Notes: generated by a model not told the origin, from the letters alone. Shown: positions 24,471 through 33,702, counted from the first letter of the stretch. The stretch: 44,840 nt of DNA from Candidatus Omnitrophota bacterium (GCA_016180585.1 JACPAX010000040.1:1-44840), one strand, 5' to 3'. Program-made: numbers and translations.

Positions 24471-25220
24471 TCACCGGCGGCTCAAAAGGCTGATCCCGCC
24501 GTCCACCGTGATGATCTGGCCCGTGATATAACGCGCCTCTTCGGAGGCCAAAAAGGCGACCACCTCCGCGATCTCTTCCGGCTCCGCGAACGATCCGACC
24601 GGAATTCTTTCTTTGATTTTTTCCCCAAATGCCGCGCGCGCCGCGCCCGACATCGCGGTGTTCACCATGCCGGGGGACACCGCGTTGACCAGAATATTTT
24701 TGGAGGCGACCTCCGCCGCCAGGGACTTCGTCAGCGCGTTGACGGCCCCTTTTGAGGCGGCATAATTGGCCTGGCCCACGCCTCCCAACTCGCCGACGAT
24801 CGAGGAGAGGTTGATGATGCGTCCCCCCCGCTGCAAAATCATCGGCCTCAAAACCGCCCGCGTAAAATACACCGTCCCCATGAGGTTGGTCGCCCATACG
24901 TCTTCCCAATCCTCTTCGGACAGCGCCAGAAACAGGCCGTCGCGGATGATCCCCGCGTTGTTGACGAGAACGTCCACGCGGGATTCCCTCTCAAGAACCC
25001 GCCCGACGAAGGCCTCCACGTCGTTTTTTTTCCGGACGTCGCAGGGAAAACCAAACACCCGGCCCTTCGGCGCAGCTTCCCCGGCCCCCGACGTATGGAA
25101 AGTGAAGTAAACCTTCGCCCCTTCGTCGGCAAGGCGCCGGACCACCGCGGCCCCTATCCCCTTCGCGCCGCCGGTGACAAGCGCCACTTTATCATTCAAA
25201 CGATGCGCGGTTTGTGTCAA
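24471..25220 (-). CDS. 3-oxoacyl-ACP reductase, FabG type (SDR)
   Basis: NADPH-dependent ketoreductase. About 249 residues from the TTG at 25220: the dinucleotide motif VALVTGGAKGIGAAV, VLVNNAG, catalytic Ser in INLSSIVG, Tyr-x3-Lys in YAASKGA, and the C-terminal ITGQIITVDGGIS. The Y-x3-K spacing separates it from enoyl reductases. The frame extends upstream to 25352 but would overlap the preceding gene by 120 bases. TTG codons at 25220 and 25199 are the reasonable starts, ten or more bases after the previous stop. It supplies the reducing step of the cluster. It reads directly toward the ACP gene with a 27-base gap. Confidence 0.85.
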   Translation of the reverse strand: MTQTAHRLNDKVALVTGGAKGIGAAVVRRLADEGAKVYFTFHTSGAGEAAPKGRVFGFPCDVRKKNDVEAFVGRVLERESRVDVLVNNAGIIRDGLFLALSEEDWEDVWATNLMGTVYFTRAVLRPMILQRGGRIINLSSIVGELGGVGQANYAASKGAVNALTKSLAAEVASKNILVNAVSPGMVNTAMSGAARAAFGEKIKERIPVGSFAEPEEIAEVVAFLASEEARYITGQIITVDGGISLLSRR

Positions 25221-25230
25221 GTGGTTCGCA

Positions 25231-25632
25231 TCAGACGGGGACAAGCTGAAACTCGGCCGAGAGCGCCTTCCCTTCCGGGGAACCGTCTCTCTCCAAATCG
25301 AGCCGCCCCTCAAAACAGTAGGACGTCTTCTCTTTCCGGACCAACCGGACAAACGCCTTGAGCGTGCTGCCCGGCCTCACAAACTTTCCGAATTTGACGG
25401 CCCCGGCCTCCGACAGCCGGTAAAGTGAATGGCCGTTCCCGCCGCCGCCCTGGCCCAGCAACACGCAGGCGGCCTGCTTGAGCACTTCGAGGAGCAGGAC
25501 GCCAGGCATCACGGGAAACTCGCTGAAATGGTCCTTCAAAAATTCCTCGTTCCCTTTCAGCTCAAAAAAAGCCGTAACGCTCTGGTCCCTCTTTACTTCA
25601 GCGACCTTGTCAATGAAACAAAAACTCCCCAC
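25231..25632 (-). CDS. Hotdog-fold dehydratase-like protein, first gene of the lipid/polyketide cluster
   Basis: 133 residues from GTG 25632, chosen because AAGGA lies six bases upstream and because GSFCFIDKVAEV is the usual opening of these FabZ-like proteins. The motif LKDHFSEFPVMPGVLLLEVLKQAA holds the catalytic His and a proper PGVLLLE. The second half (LSEAGAVKFGKFVRPGSTLKAFVRL) forms the remaining hotdog strands. It is similar in design to the gene at 23152 but only distantly alike in sequence, so the two probably act on different chain lengths or one has a non-dehydratase role. The promoter at 25681-25710 lies upstream. The frame could extend to 25710 but would then overlap that promoter. 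Confidence 0.8.
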   Translation of the reverse strand: MGSFCFIDKVAEVKRDQSVTAFFELKGNEEFLKDHFSEFPVMPGVLLLEVLKQAACVLLGQGGGGNGHSLYRLSEAGAVKFGKFVRPGSTLKAFVRLVRKEKTSYCFEGRLDLERDGSPEGKALSAEFQLVPV

Positions 25633-25680
25633 ACCGCGTCCTTCTGTTTCGGGCTTAAAAATTGAAAAATATAAGCCCCC

Positions 25681-25710
25681 ACTATAGCATGAAACCGGCA
25701 AAAATACCAA
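25681..25710 (-). promoter_or_regulatory. Promoter of the lipid/polyketide cluster
   Basis: On the minus strand TTGGTA (25705-25710), an 18-base spacer, and TATAGT (25681-25686) preceded by TGC (extended -10). The predicted start near 25674 leaves about 40 bases of leader with a normal ribosome-binding site before the GTG at 25632. An inverted repeat (GGGCTTA / TAAGCCC, 25651-25678) lies at the transcription start. Confidence 0.6.
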
Positions 25711-25715
25711 GCGTC

Positions 25716-26459
25716 TTAGGAGGCGCGGCGCTCCGCGCGCAGGTCATGGGCGGGGTTCCCGCCCCAGACCGACCGGGCAGGGATCCGGCTTCCCTTGGGC
25801 AGGAAACTACAGGGGGCCAGGGAGGCCCCTTCCCCGATCTCACAGTCCGGCATGACCACCGACCCCAGGCCGATGGAGACCCGGTTCCCGAGCTTGGTCG
25901 GCGCGAGCCTGAGAAAACCCCGCTCGACCGCATGACAGATGAGCGCGGCGCCGCCGCCGATCACCACCTGGTCGCCGATCTCAAGCATCGACAGGTCCGC
26001 CAGACCCGCCGTGTTGACATTGACGTCCCGGCCGACCTTGGCGCCCATCAGGCGGTAAAAAAGCGTCTGAAACGGCGAGATCCGGAGCACGTCGAGAAAC
26101 GCGCTGTTGGCCAGAAGGATCAGCGAGTTGTACCCCATCCAACGAAGCGCTTCAACCGAATACATCGGGAAAAGCCCGGGGGCGATGCGAAAACCCAAAA
26201 GGTTTTTGGCGAGCACGCAGGTGAGTATAAGCGCCGTTCCGAAAAGAAAATAACCGAAAGCGACGGAAAACGAGAGCGCCAGGAGTTTCAGCCAGACCGC
26301 CTGCGCGGCCATAGCCTTCCACACCCCGTAAAAGAGCGCCACCATCGGAAAAAGGCTCAGGCCCAGAATCGCGACGGCCAAAAGATGGAGCCCCCACAGC
26401 CAGCGGTAGAAGCGCCGCATCTTGCGTTTGGATTCCTCGATTTTATCCCCGGATAACAT
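25716..26459 (-). CDS. Membrane-anchored left-handed beta-helix (hexapeptide) transferase-like protein
   Basis: 247 residues. Two or more transmembrane helices occupy the first about 85 residues (LHLLAVAILGLSLFPMVALFYGVW; WLKLLALSFSVAFGYFLFGTALIL). A C-terminal hexapeptide-repeat domain (about 130-240: VNVNTAGLADLSMLEIGDQVVIGGGA, then LGNRVSIGLGSVVMPDCEIGEGASL) follows, ending VWGGNPAHDLRA. This layout resembles the acyltransferase-like end of peptide-synthase (Pls-type) proteins and stand-alone acetyltransferases. The acceptor is unknown. It could finish or export a product of the adjacent cluster, but it has its own -10 just before the ATG. It starts 19 bases after the giant-protein stop. 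Confidence 0.7.
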   Translation of the reverse strand: MLSGDKIEESKRKMRRFYRWLWGLHLLAVAILGLSLFPMVALFYGVWKAMAAQAVWLKLLALSFSVAFGYFLFGTALILTCVLAKNLLGFRIAPGLFPMYSVEALRWMGYNSLILLANSAFLDVLRISPFQTLFYRLMGAKVGRDVNVNTAGLADLSMLEIGDQVVIGGGAALICHAVERGFLRLAPTKLGNRVSIGLGSVVMPDCEIGEGASLAPCSFLPKGSRIPARSVWGGNPAHDLRAERRAS

Positions 26460-26465
26460 CCGCCG

Positions 26466-26474
26466 ATTCTAGCA
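26466..26474 (-). promoter_or_regulatory. Extended -10 (TGCTAGAAT) six bases before the gene at 26459
   Basis: TGC plus TAGAAT on the minus strand, followed by CGGCGG and the ATG. This would give a leaderless or near-leaderless mRNA. No clear -35. Confidence 0.4.
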
Positions 26475-26478
26475 CAAA

Positions 26479-29400
26479 TCAGGCGGCTTGGGAGGCCATA
26501 CGGTTTCCGAGCTCGTAAGCGCGTAGGATCGCGTCGACGCGGTAAGGCACGAGCCCCCATCGTTTCAAGCGGTCGCGAGTAATAGCGCCTTTTGTGAATT
26601 CGATAAATCCAGGAATGTCCCCGCCGATTTTAATCCCAGATGCTTCGTAAACGTCTCTCAACCTTGCGAATTTAGGATCGTGAGGGCGCATACCTTCAAG
26701 CCCGACCTCCGCTTCCACCAAAGCAGTCTGGATAAGCGCGGTCACGTTGTGCATCGTATTCCGCTCCAACGCCCCGGCAACGAGATAAAGCCTCCCCTTC
26801 TCAAGAGACGGGATGCGCTCAGGGTCAATCGCGACGAGAGCGACGCGGCTGGCGTGTTGATGGGACAAGGGCAGCGCTTCGCTTGCATCATAAATAAACC
26901 TCGACCCTCGCGGAAACAAAACGGAGGCCCTGTTTGAGATTTGTTGTCTCTGCTCGGCGGAAGCGCCTTCCAGCACAAGAACGGCGTTCCTCGATCCGGC
27001 TTTGTGTGCCGCACAAATCAGCCAGTCGGTGAACAAACCGTCGGTACGGTGGGTCTCCTCGTTCATGAACCCGGACAATCTTATTTCGAGCACCTTCGGA
27101 GCGTTTGTGATCCACCCCTTGGAACTGGCCTCAACACCCGATGTTTGTTTTCCAAGTTCAAACTGAATATCGGAAAGCATGAGCTCGCTTTTAGAAACCC
27201 GGACCGAGCCGGACTCCAGACGCCCGGACACGCGGTTTCTTCTGAGGACCGCCGTGTAGTTTTTTAAAGTTACGGACTTTTCATCGTTAAAATGCACCGT
27301 CACGGCTCTGGTTTTCTCGTCGAACTCGACTCCAAGAATATCCGGTGCGCCTTGAGACTTTCCGCTCACCGCAAAATACCCCTCGCCTTTGGCCTTAAAA
27401 ACCTGGAGCGCGAAGAGAAATGTCTCTCGATCCTCGGAAACACTTCTTTGGGCATGTCTTAAACCTTGGACATGTTTCACAAACCAGTATTTCCTTGGCT
27501 GGCCTGGGAAAACATTCCTAACTTCAATGCGCCCCGTGGCATCGAGCGACTCGATATGCACCCGTTCCCCGGTATACGGGCCGCTGAAAGCATAGGGAGT
27601 GCTAAGAGGCTGTGAGGGACTCCCGAATAATGTGACTTGATTCATCTCATCGTCCCCCGTCCTTTCGAAAATCAAATACCCGCGCAAATGGTCCAATAGA
27701 AGCAGCCCTTCTCTCAGGTTGAATGGGAGCGTCTCGCCATATTTCAAAACCCCTGTTTCGATTGAAAAATTCTCCGCGCCCAAATTGGCCGCCATTTCGG
27801 CAATGAATCGACTCGCAGGATGCGCGGCTTCGACCAGTACCGGCGGAGCCGCCTGGATATCTACGACCACTTTGAGGCGGTCCGGAGCATTTTCGAGTTT
27901 TTTGAGTAGTGTGACCGGAATGTCCGGAGTCGGCGCTGAATCCCAAAATTTTCCTATAATCGCCTGCTTACCCTTTGTATTCGCAAATAAAAAGACGGAT
28001 CTTGCCGATAAAATAGCTCTAGGCCCTAAAGTTACGCCGATCACGTCGCCGGCCGGATTTGCCAGATTCCCCGCTCCGTTTTTTTGAACCGTTTCCTTTG
28101 TCAGGCAGACCTCTCCGACTGTCAGATCTTCGCTCGTGTTCGGATCGACCATCCAAAAATGCCCGTTTTGTCCGGGAACAGCGACCGCAATATCTATTCC
28201 GCCCATACTCTCCAGTTTTTCCCAGTAATCCTGAGGCGTTGGACTGTCTGAGATAAAATGCACCTGCTCCCGCGAAACTCCTTCGAGATTCTCAAGAAAC
28301 CTCAAAGAATGTGCTGTCGATTTCATATGATCCGGTGTCAAATCCTTGTAATCATAGGCCTGCCACCAGTTGATTTGGTCCAGATTGATTTCCCCGCGTG
28401 TGGCCTTCTCGACGAGCTCCACGGAAAGCTTTTGGTAAATCGGCTCGATCGTTCCTCCGCTCGGCAGGACGACGTTTACTACCGACCTTCCGCTTTTTTG
28501 AATCGCGGCGATTTCCTTCGCGATCAGCACGGCCCCGCCTTCGGCGAAATCTTGAGTGCGAATCACAAATGGGCGAATAAGACTCTCTTTTGCGGATCGC
28601 AACCCGGAGGAGGCTAATTTTTGCTTCACTGAATCTCTCTCTTGTTTCAGATATTCAATTATTTTATCAACCGCCGCGAGGTCTTGAATCGGTAGATCGG
28701 GTCGTTTCCTGAGATATTCATTTACATTTATTTCATTCTCAATCTTCTCCAACTTACCTTGATAATATTCCAGATAATCTTTCAGCCCGACCAGACTCAA
28801 CGCCTCGCTAAGAAACGCCCGCGAAGCCTTGGGCGCGTTTTGAATCAGAGCTTCTTTGGTTATGCCCATCCCTTTTAGGTAACCCGTCGACCAGTTCCGA
28901 ATGGTTTCTTTTTTCGAAGAAGCTTCAAACGCCCGTTCAGCCCGCGGCCAAACCTCGTCCGCAAGCGGCAGATCCAGATCCCCCGTCTGGGCGTTCGACA
29001 CCAGTCGGATCAGTTCTTTAAAAATGATCTCCTCGATTTGAGCGATATTTTCCTCTCCAAGATCCAAAAGCCGCGTGTGAGCAATAGGCTCGATTTGGCC
29101 GCTTTTTATTTCATCTCTAAAAACTTTTCTTAGCTGCGCATCCGTTCTCAGCATCTGAAGTGGCGTGGTCATAAACATCAGATAAAATTTCCCTTGGGTT
29201 TCAAGCCAATGTTCACGCCAATGTTCACGGTTCATCAACGCTTTGAGTTTTCGGATATTATCGAGTGTGTGCTGGGATTCATCTTCCAGAACTACGACAT
29301 TCGTTCCACTTTTTCGCTCCAGAATTTTCACAATGCGGGCTTTTTCCCGTAGAGCGCTTTTTTTAGCAGTATCCAGTAAAATCGCATGGATCAGCATGGC

Positions 29401-32400
29401 TTCCGTTTGTTTGTCGTCGATAACCAAACCTCTTTCTCTGGCAATAGCCGCAATCGCCTGGTAGGCATGCCCTTTGCCTCCGGAAATCACAAGGTATTTG
29501 AAGTAAGTTCCTTGGTCCATCAAGCGAATGATCTCCTTAAAAAGTTCCTTATCTGCAATCCCGAATACTACCAGTGCTTGAATGTCTTTGACGTGCCGGG
29601 TCGTGTCATATTCCTTTTTCGCCAACAAACCGGTCAAGTAGGAAATATCGTCGTCTCCACTAGTTTCTGAAGAAAACCGTATCCCTTGGATAGGTCTGAC
29701 TTTCACCTGACTAGCAAGCCTATCAAGAGAATTCCGATCAGCGACTGTCGAGAATGGAAAGGTTGCCGTTGCGGTCCCCGCTGCGACCGCTCTTTGAATT
29801 GCTCGCTCATAATCGGGATCTCTGTCATTTCGGCTGTCCATGATTAGCGAATGGATAAAGGCCCCCGCCAAAGCGTCTCCGCAGCAAAGCGTGCTCTTCA
29901 CCAAAACGGAAGGCGCGTTGGCGTAGAATACCCGATGATGCGCTACGAGAACTGCGCCTTTGGATCCCAAGGAAACAATCACCACTTGTATCTTGTGCTT
30001 TTTTGAGATTGCCATGGCCAAGTGACCGATTCGGGAAATGTCCGCATCCCCAAGCACTTTAGGCAAAGACCGGCCCGTAAACTTGGAAAACTCCGTTCCA
30101 TTCATTTTGACGACCTCCGGCGAAGAAGAAACAATTTGCATCATTTCGTCCCGAGACAAATAAGGAAGGAAATCGACAAAAATACGGTAACCACGCTCTT
30201 TCAGAGCCTGCACGGCCTCGCCGAAATAACCGGAAGATTCAAGACCCGGAAACACGTGGCCTTCCAACACGGCAAACACCCCTTTTCCCGGCCTTGGAAG
30301 ATTCTTAATGGCATGGATCATTTCCTCGGTTTCTTGCCCGGTCAAGCGTGGATTTTGAGGCTGAAAAAGAAATTCCCTTGTGGCGGATCCATGCTCGCCC
30401 GGAAGATGAACAAAAAGACTCACCTTCGTGCGGCCCGGCACATAAAGAATTCGATGGTCAACTCCACGTTCATTTTCAATCATCCTTCGGTAGGCTCTTC
30501 CAACTGAGCCGCTTGAACCTTTTTGACGGATAGCCAAAGATTTCAGTCCGCCAAGATTTTTCACCATGCGAAGGATTCCGCCGCCCGCTCCGTCATCCGC
30601 TTGAAAAGATTTTACCGAATATTTTTGGCCTTGTTTTTTAAACAGGACCGACAAGTCAATGACCCCCGTGGGGCCGATGACCACGAGATCGGGAGAAAAA
30701 CTGATAGAAACACGTTGAGAATTTTCAGACCGAACTGCACCGGAATTCTGCCGACCGAGATCTAGTCCTAAAAATACCTCTTTGGTCAACCGCGAAAGCG
30801 AGTCCGGATCCATTGATTTAATACGGCTTATCAAACTCATTAGATCTCGTTCATCCGAAGGGACAAGTAATTGCTTCGCCATTTGCTCCACCCCGGAGAA
30901 GCGCGATCCCACCACGGCCATACCCGTTCGTCGATCCAGCGCATTCACAAAAGCCTGCCGGTTTCCCCAAGGGTCAGAGGTCACCAGCCGCGTCGGCATT
31001 TGCGTAGCCGCGACGAGAGGAAGATGGCTTGCCTGAAAGGCAAATCTATTTTCAGCCGTAAACGCTTTCTTCAAATTCTGGCTGAGCAGAAGTTTTTCGT
31101 AACGTTTCTGGTTCGTCTCGTGGTCAATCTGCGGCGTGATCGTGGCATAGGAAATGCCCTCGCGCCTTAAGAGGAATTTGAGATTGGGACTGTGATAGCC
31201 GCCGGCGATGAGGGCGGCCTGGGTCTGGTTTTGCGCGTCCATCGTCTCTTTTATTTTCTCGACGAAGTGCGCGTCCCTGCGGTAGGTCAGCGAATAAAAC
31301 GCCTCACACTTGGCAATCGTTTCTTCGTAACCGGATTCGAGAAACACGACGTCTTCGTAAAAATCCTCAAGGTCCTTGATTCGGGCGTTGATAAACCCGG
31401 TGATCCGCCGGATGTCGAAGCCTTCTTTTTCTTTCGTATAGTCCCTAAATTCTTCCGGGGTCAGACTTAGATTCAGTAGTTTTTTCAATACATCGATCCG
31501 CTTGGAAATTTGGACCAGCTCTTTTTCGTCCGGAGTCGTCGTGAGCAACCGGTACACTTCTTTTTCGAGAAGCGCCTGCTCCTCAAGCATCGATTTGGTC
31601 TTTATTTTTTCCGCCTGCGCCAGGTACCGGAAATATTTGGAGAGTTCCGGATACTTCTCCAGGTTTTCACCGAGCCGCTCCTTGAGCCGCGCGAAAAACG
31701 CGGAGCCCGGCCTGTCCTCGCGACTCCCTTGTCGGGAAGGCGCGTGGTCCTCCGCCCCGCCCGCAAGCGCTTGTCTTTCCTCCGCGGCCGCCTTTTCAAA
31801 ATCAATCGCGGCTTCGAGAACGCGCAGTTCGTTGAGGGTTTTCAAATGCGGATAGCGCGAGAGGGGGATTTGGAGGTTCTTCGCCTCGGCTGTCAAGGAC
31901 GCGTAGTATTCGACAAACGACGTCTCCCCGCGGAGGAATCGCCCGTGTTTTTGGTCGAAAGAGAAAAGGAAAGGGTTGTAAATACGCGGCTTGAGCGTCT
32001 TGACGGCGGATTGGGCGCGATCCAGATAAGCGTTAAACTGCTCTCGCTTCGCGGCAATCGCGCGGTAAATTTCCAAAGACTTCGCGTACAACCCGGGGTC
32101 TTCCACCCCATAAGACCGGACCGGCAGATCGGTCGTGAGATCGAAGTATTCCACGCCCTGAAGCTCGCCTTTCATCACATAAGAACGGGCCACTCGTTCC
32201 CTGACGAGCGGATCTGATCCCGTTCTCAGAGACGACAAGGACTCGTCGCCGGCGCCGGCCTCCAAAAATATTTGATGGACGGCTTTCTTACGAGACAAAA
32301 AGTCGAGAGTTTTAGCGATATTAAACTGCGCGGAGCTATTGGTATGCGCATCCTGAATGAGGTAAAGCGTTCGCCCGCCGCCGGGCGCCAGCCACGAATC

Positions 32401-32571
32401 CCCGACCGTTGCAATGGATTCGGGGAGGTCCAAACGTACTTGGGCTTCGTTGAACCAATCAATTTTCACCGCCTGGGGACCCGGCGAGGCCAGCGCCAAT
32501 TGCTCACAGAGCAGCGTCAACACAAGGCCTACTGAGACGCTTTTCAGTGATTTGTCATATAAACTCTTCAT
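26479..32571 (-). CDS. Giant secreted multidomain protein (ChaN/TraB-like + PfkB-like + YdcF-like + NagB-like regions)
   Basis: 2030 residues. An Sec-type signal peptide (KSLKSVSVGLVLTLLCEQLALA) is followed by a region of about 65-500 with LIQDAHTN and later RRDAHFVEKIKETM plus AALIAGGYHSPNLKFLL, which recalls the TraB/ChaN-like fold. About 625-925 looks like a PfkB-family sugar kinase (GGAGGGILRMVKNLGG; catalytic Asp899 in a degenerate LCCGDALAGA). About 995-1145 resembles YdcF/DUF218 (LVISGGKGHAY, DESQHTLDNI). About 1335-1560 resembles glucosamine-6-phosphate isomerase/6-phosphogluconolactonase (VLPSGGTIEPIY, PGQNGHFW, LGPRAILSA). The last 470 residues are unrecognised. Cytosolic-type enzyme folds behind a signal peptide are odd, and several active-site motifs are degraded, so binding or scaffolding is as likely as catalysis. 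Excellent ribosome-binding site (AAGGAGG), and a LacI-type operator lies directly upstream. Confidence 0.8.
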   Translation of the reverse strand: MKSLYDKSLKSVSVGLVLTLLCEQLALASPGPQAVKIDWFNEAQVRLDLPESIATVGDSWLAPGGGRTLYLIQDAHTNSSAQFNIAKTLDFLSRKKAVHQIFLEAGAGDESLSSLRTGSDPLVRERVARSYVMKGELQGVEYFDLTTDLPVRSYGVEDPGLYAKSLEIYRAIAAKREQFNAYLDRAQSAVKTLKPRIYNPFLFSFDQKHGRFLRGETSFVEYYASLTAEAKNLQIPLSRYPHLKTLNELRVLEAAIDFEKAAAEERQALAGGAEDHAPSRQGSREDRPGSAFFARLKERLGENLEKYPELSKYFRYLAQAEKIKTKSMLEEQALLEKEVYRLLTTTPDEKELVQISKRIDVLKKLLNLSLTPEEFRDYTKEKEGFDIRRITGFINARIKDLEDFYEDVVFLESGYEETIAKCEAFYSLTYRRDAHFVEKIKETMDAQNQTQAALIAGGYHSPNLKFLLRREGISYATITPQIDHETNQKRYEKLLLSQNLKKAFTAENRFAFQASHLPLVAATQMPTRLVTSDPWGNRQAFVNALDRRTGMAVVGSRFSGVEQMAKQLLVPSDERDLMSLISRIKSMDPDSLSRLTKEVFLGLDLGRQNSGAVRSENSQRVSISFSPDLVVIGPTGVIDLSVLFKKQGQKYSVKSFQADDGAGGGILRMVKNLGGLKSLAIRQKGSSGSVGRAYRRMIENERGVDHRILYVPGRTKVSLFVHLPGEHGSATREFLFQPQNPRLTGQETEEMIHAIKNLPRPGKGVFAVLEGHVFPGLESSGYFGEAVQALKERGYRIFVDFLPYLSRDEMMQIVSSSPEVVKMNGTEFSKFTGRSLPKVLGDADISRIGHLAMAISKKHKIQVVIVSLGSKGAVLVAHHRVFYANAPSVLVKSTLCCGDALAGAFIHSLIMDSRNDRDPDYERAIQRAVAAGTATATFPFSTVADRNSLDRLASQVKVRPIQGIRFSSETSGDDDISYLTGLLAKKEYDTTRHVKDIQALVVFGIADKELFKEIIRLMDQGTYFKYLVISGGKGHAYQAIAAIARERGLVIDDKQTEAMLIHAILLDTAKKSALREKARIVKILERKSGTNVVVLEDESQHTLDNIRKLKALMNREHWREHWLETQGKFYLMFMTTPLQMLRTDAQLRKVFRDEIKSGQIEPIAHTRLLDLGEENIAQIEEIIFKELIRLVSNAQTGDLDLPLADEVWPRAERAFEASSKKETIRNWSTGYLKGMGITKEALIQNAPKASRAFLSEALSLVGLKDYLEYYQGKLEKIENEINVNEYLRKRPDLPIQDLAAVDKIIEYLKQERDSVKQKLASSGLRSAKESLIRPFVIRTQDFAEGGAVLIAKEIAAIQKSGRSVVNVVLPSGGTIEPIYQKLSVELVEKATRGEINLDQINWWQAYDYKDLTPDHMKSTAHSLRFLENLEGVSREQVHFISDSPTPQDYWEKLESMGGIDIAVAVPGQNGHFWMVDPNTSEDLTVGEVCLTKETVQKNGAGNLANPAGDVIGVTLGPRAILSARSVFLFANTKGKQAIIGKFWDSAPTPDIPVTLLKKLENAPDRLKVVVDIQAAPPVLVEAAHPASRFIAEMAANLGAENFSIETGVLKYGETLPFNLREGLLLLDHLRGYLIFERTGDDEMNQVTLFGSPSQPLSTPYAFSGPYTGERVHIESLDATGRIEVRNVFPGQPRKYWFVKHVQGLRHAQRSVSEDRETFLFALQVFKAKGEGYFAVSGKSQGAPDILGVEFDEKTRAVTVHFNDEKSVTLKNYTAVLRRNRVSGRLESGSVRVSKSELMLSDIQFELGKQTSGVEASSKGWITNAPKVLEIRLSGFMNEETHRTDGLFTDWLICAAHKAGSRNAVLVLEGASAEQRQQISNRASVLFPRGSRFIYDASEALPLSHQHASRVALVAIDPERIPSLEKGRLYLVAGALERNTMHNVTALIQTALVEAEVGLEGMRPHDPKFARLRDVYEASGIKIGGDIPGFIEFTKGAITRDRLKRWGLVPYRVDAILRAYELGNRMASQAA

Positions 32572-32603
32572 GGACTTACCCTCCTTTGTTCTTGAACAAA
32601 ACT

Positions 32604-32623
32604 TTATGTAAGCGCTTACATAA
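32604..32623. promoter_or_regulatory. LacI-family operator before the giant protein gene
   Basis: TTATGTAAGCGCTTACATAA is a perfect 20-bp palindrome with the central CG of LacI/GalR-family sites. It lies 32 bases upstream of the giant gene's ATG and just downstream of the lacI-type gene that ends at 32637. A nearly identical site sits at the regulator's own promoter (33683-33696). Confidence 0.85.
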
Positions 32624-32636
32624 GTTGGAAAAAAAA

Positions 32637-33662
32637 TTACGTGAGCGCCTTAACCGACTTTCTCTCCGCAAGACTCACCGGCTTGAGTGTCTGCCACAGA
32701 AAGACCTCCGTCGGGAGTTTCTTTTCCAGATGGCTCACCAGACGCGCGACCCCTTCCCTCGCAATCTCGTACAAAGGAACGCTGATGGTCGTCAAAGGAG
32801 GGTCCGTGTACCGCGAACCTCGTTCGTCGTCGTAGCCCATCACCGAGATTTCGCCTGGACAGGCAACCCCCAGGCTTTTCAACTTTTCGAGAACACCGGC
32901 CGCCATGAAATCGTTGAGACAAAAAATGGCCGTGATCCTGGGTTTTTTCTTAAGATAATTTTCGACCACGGCCGCGGCCGTGTCCTTTTTATAGTCCCCA
33001 CACAGCACCGATCCCGGCTCCAGACGAACACCCACCTTTTCGCAATACCGTTTAAAACCCCTCAACCTCAAATTACTGTCACTCGACCATTTCGGCCCCG
33101 TCACCACCGCCATTTTCCGGTGACCTTTTGAATGAAGATACCTCGCGGCCATTTCTCCTCCCATTTCGTTATCCGCGCTGATAAAGTTCGCTTTGATTTG
33201 ATTCGGAGGGTCCGTGATGAACGTGCTGGGAACCTGCACGTGTTCAAGCGCCCACTTGTCGGAAAAATACAGGGGCCACTGGGTCACCAAAAGCCCGTCG
33301 ATGCCCTCACTCGCCTTGAAATTATAATGGTCCCAAACGGGCATTCCGGCTTTTGAAAGAATCATCTTAAACGCGTAGTGGGTGTCCATCAACGCGTCTG
33401 AAGCGCCGCTCAAGATTTTGGAATAATAGTCGCTGAAAAATATTCCCGGAAGATGCGGGAGAAGGACGCCGATCGTTTTAAACGTTTTCTTGCTTAAATT
33501 CTTCGCCGCGAGGTTTGGCGCGTAGCCGTGTTTTTGAATGAGCCGATCCACCTTTTTCAGGGTGTCTTCGGAAACCTTGTGCCGCATCTCGAGATTGATG
33601 ACTCTCGAAATCGTGGCGATGGATACCCCTGCTTTCTTGGCAATCTGGTAGATGGTGGTCAT
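32637..33662 (-). CDS. LacI-family transcriptional regulator
   Basis: 341 residues. The N-terminal helix-turn-helix and hinge (MTTIYQIAKKAGVSIATISRVIN, then KKHGYAPNLAAKNLSKK-like hinge region) are followed by a periplasmic-binding-protein-type effector domain (IGVLLPHLPGIFFSDYYSKILSGASDAL, FNLNDF-like AIFCLNDFMAAGVLEKL, ISVMGYDDERGSRYTDPPLTTISVP). The effector is probably a sugar or sugar phosphate. Start MTTIYQIAKKAG at 33662 is the family start, and the upstream in-frame codons run through the promoter. Two operators of the sequence TGtAAGCGCTTACA, one at its own transcription start and one before the giant gene, indicate autorepression and control of that gene. Confidence 0.93.
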   Translation of the reverse strand: MTTIYQIAKKAGVSIATISRVINLEMRHKVSEDTLKKVDRLIQKHGYAPNLAAKNLSKKTFKTIGVLLPHLPGIFFSDYYSKILSGASDALMDTHYAFKMILSKAGMPVWDHYNFKASEGIDGLLVTQWPLYFSDKWALEHVQVPSTFITDPPNQIKANFISADNEMGGEMAARYLHSKGHRKMAVVTGPKWSSDSNLRLRGFKRYCEKVGVRLEPGSVLCGDYKKDTAAAVVENYLKKKPRITAIFCLNDFMAAGVLEKLKSLGVACPGEISVMGYDDERGSRYTDPPLTTISVPLYEIAREGVARLVSHLEKKLPTEVFLWQTLKPVSLAERKSVKALT

Positions 33663-33682
33663 CAGTCTTTTGCCTCTTTTAG

Positions 33683-33696
33683 TGAAAGCGCTTACA
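33683..33696. promoter_or_regulatory. LacI-family operator at the regulator's own transcription start
   Basis: TGAAAGCGCTTACA, one mismatch from the perfect site at 32604. It begins at about +1 relative to the promoter at 33703-33730, ideal for repression by blocking initiation or early elongation. Confidence 0.8.
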
Positions 33697-33702
33697 TTAG
33701 GA

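Noticed and set aside
25233..25352. N-terminal extension of FabG up to 25352
   Set aside because: It would overlap the hotdog gene by 120 bases, and the extra residues are Arg/Ser-rich with no SDR similarity.
32604..32623. Perfect palindrome as a terminator of the LacI-type gene
   Set aside because: No T-run follows it on the minus strand, and a matching site at the regulator's own promoter makes an operator the better reading.
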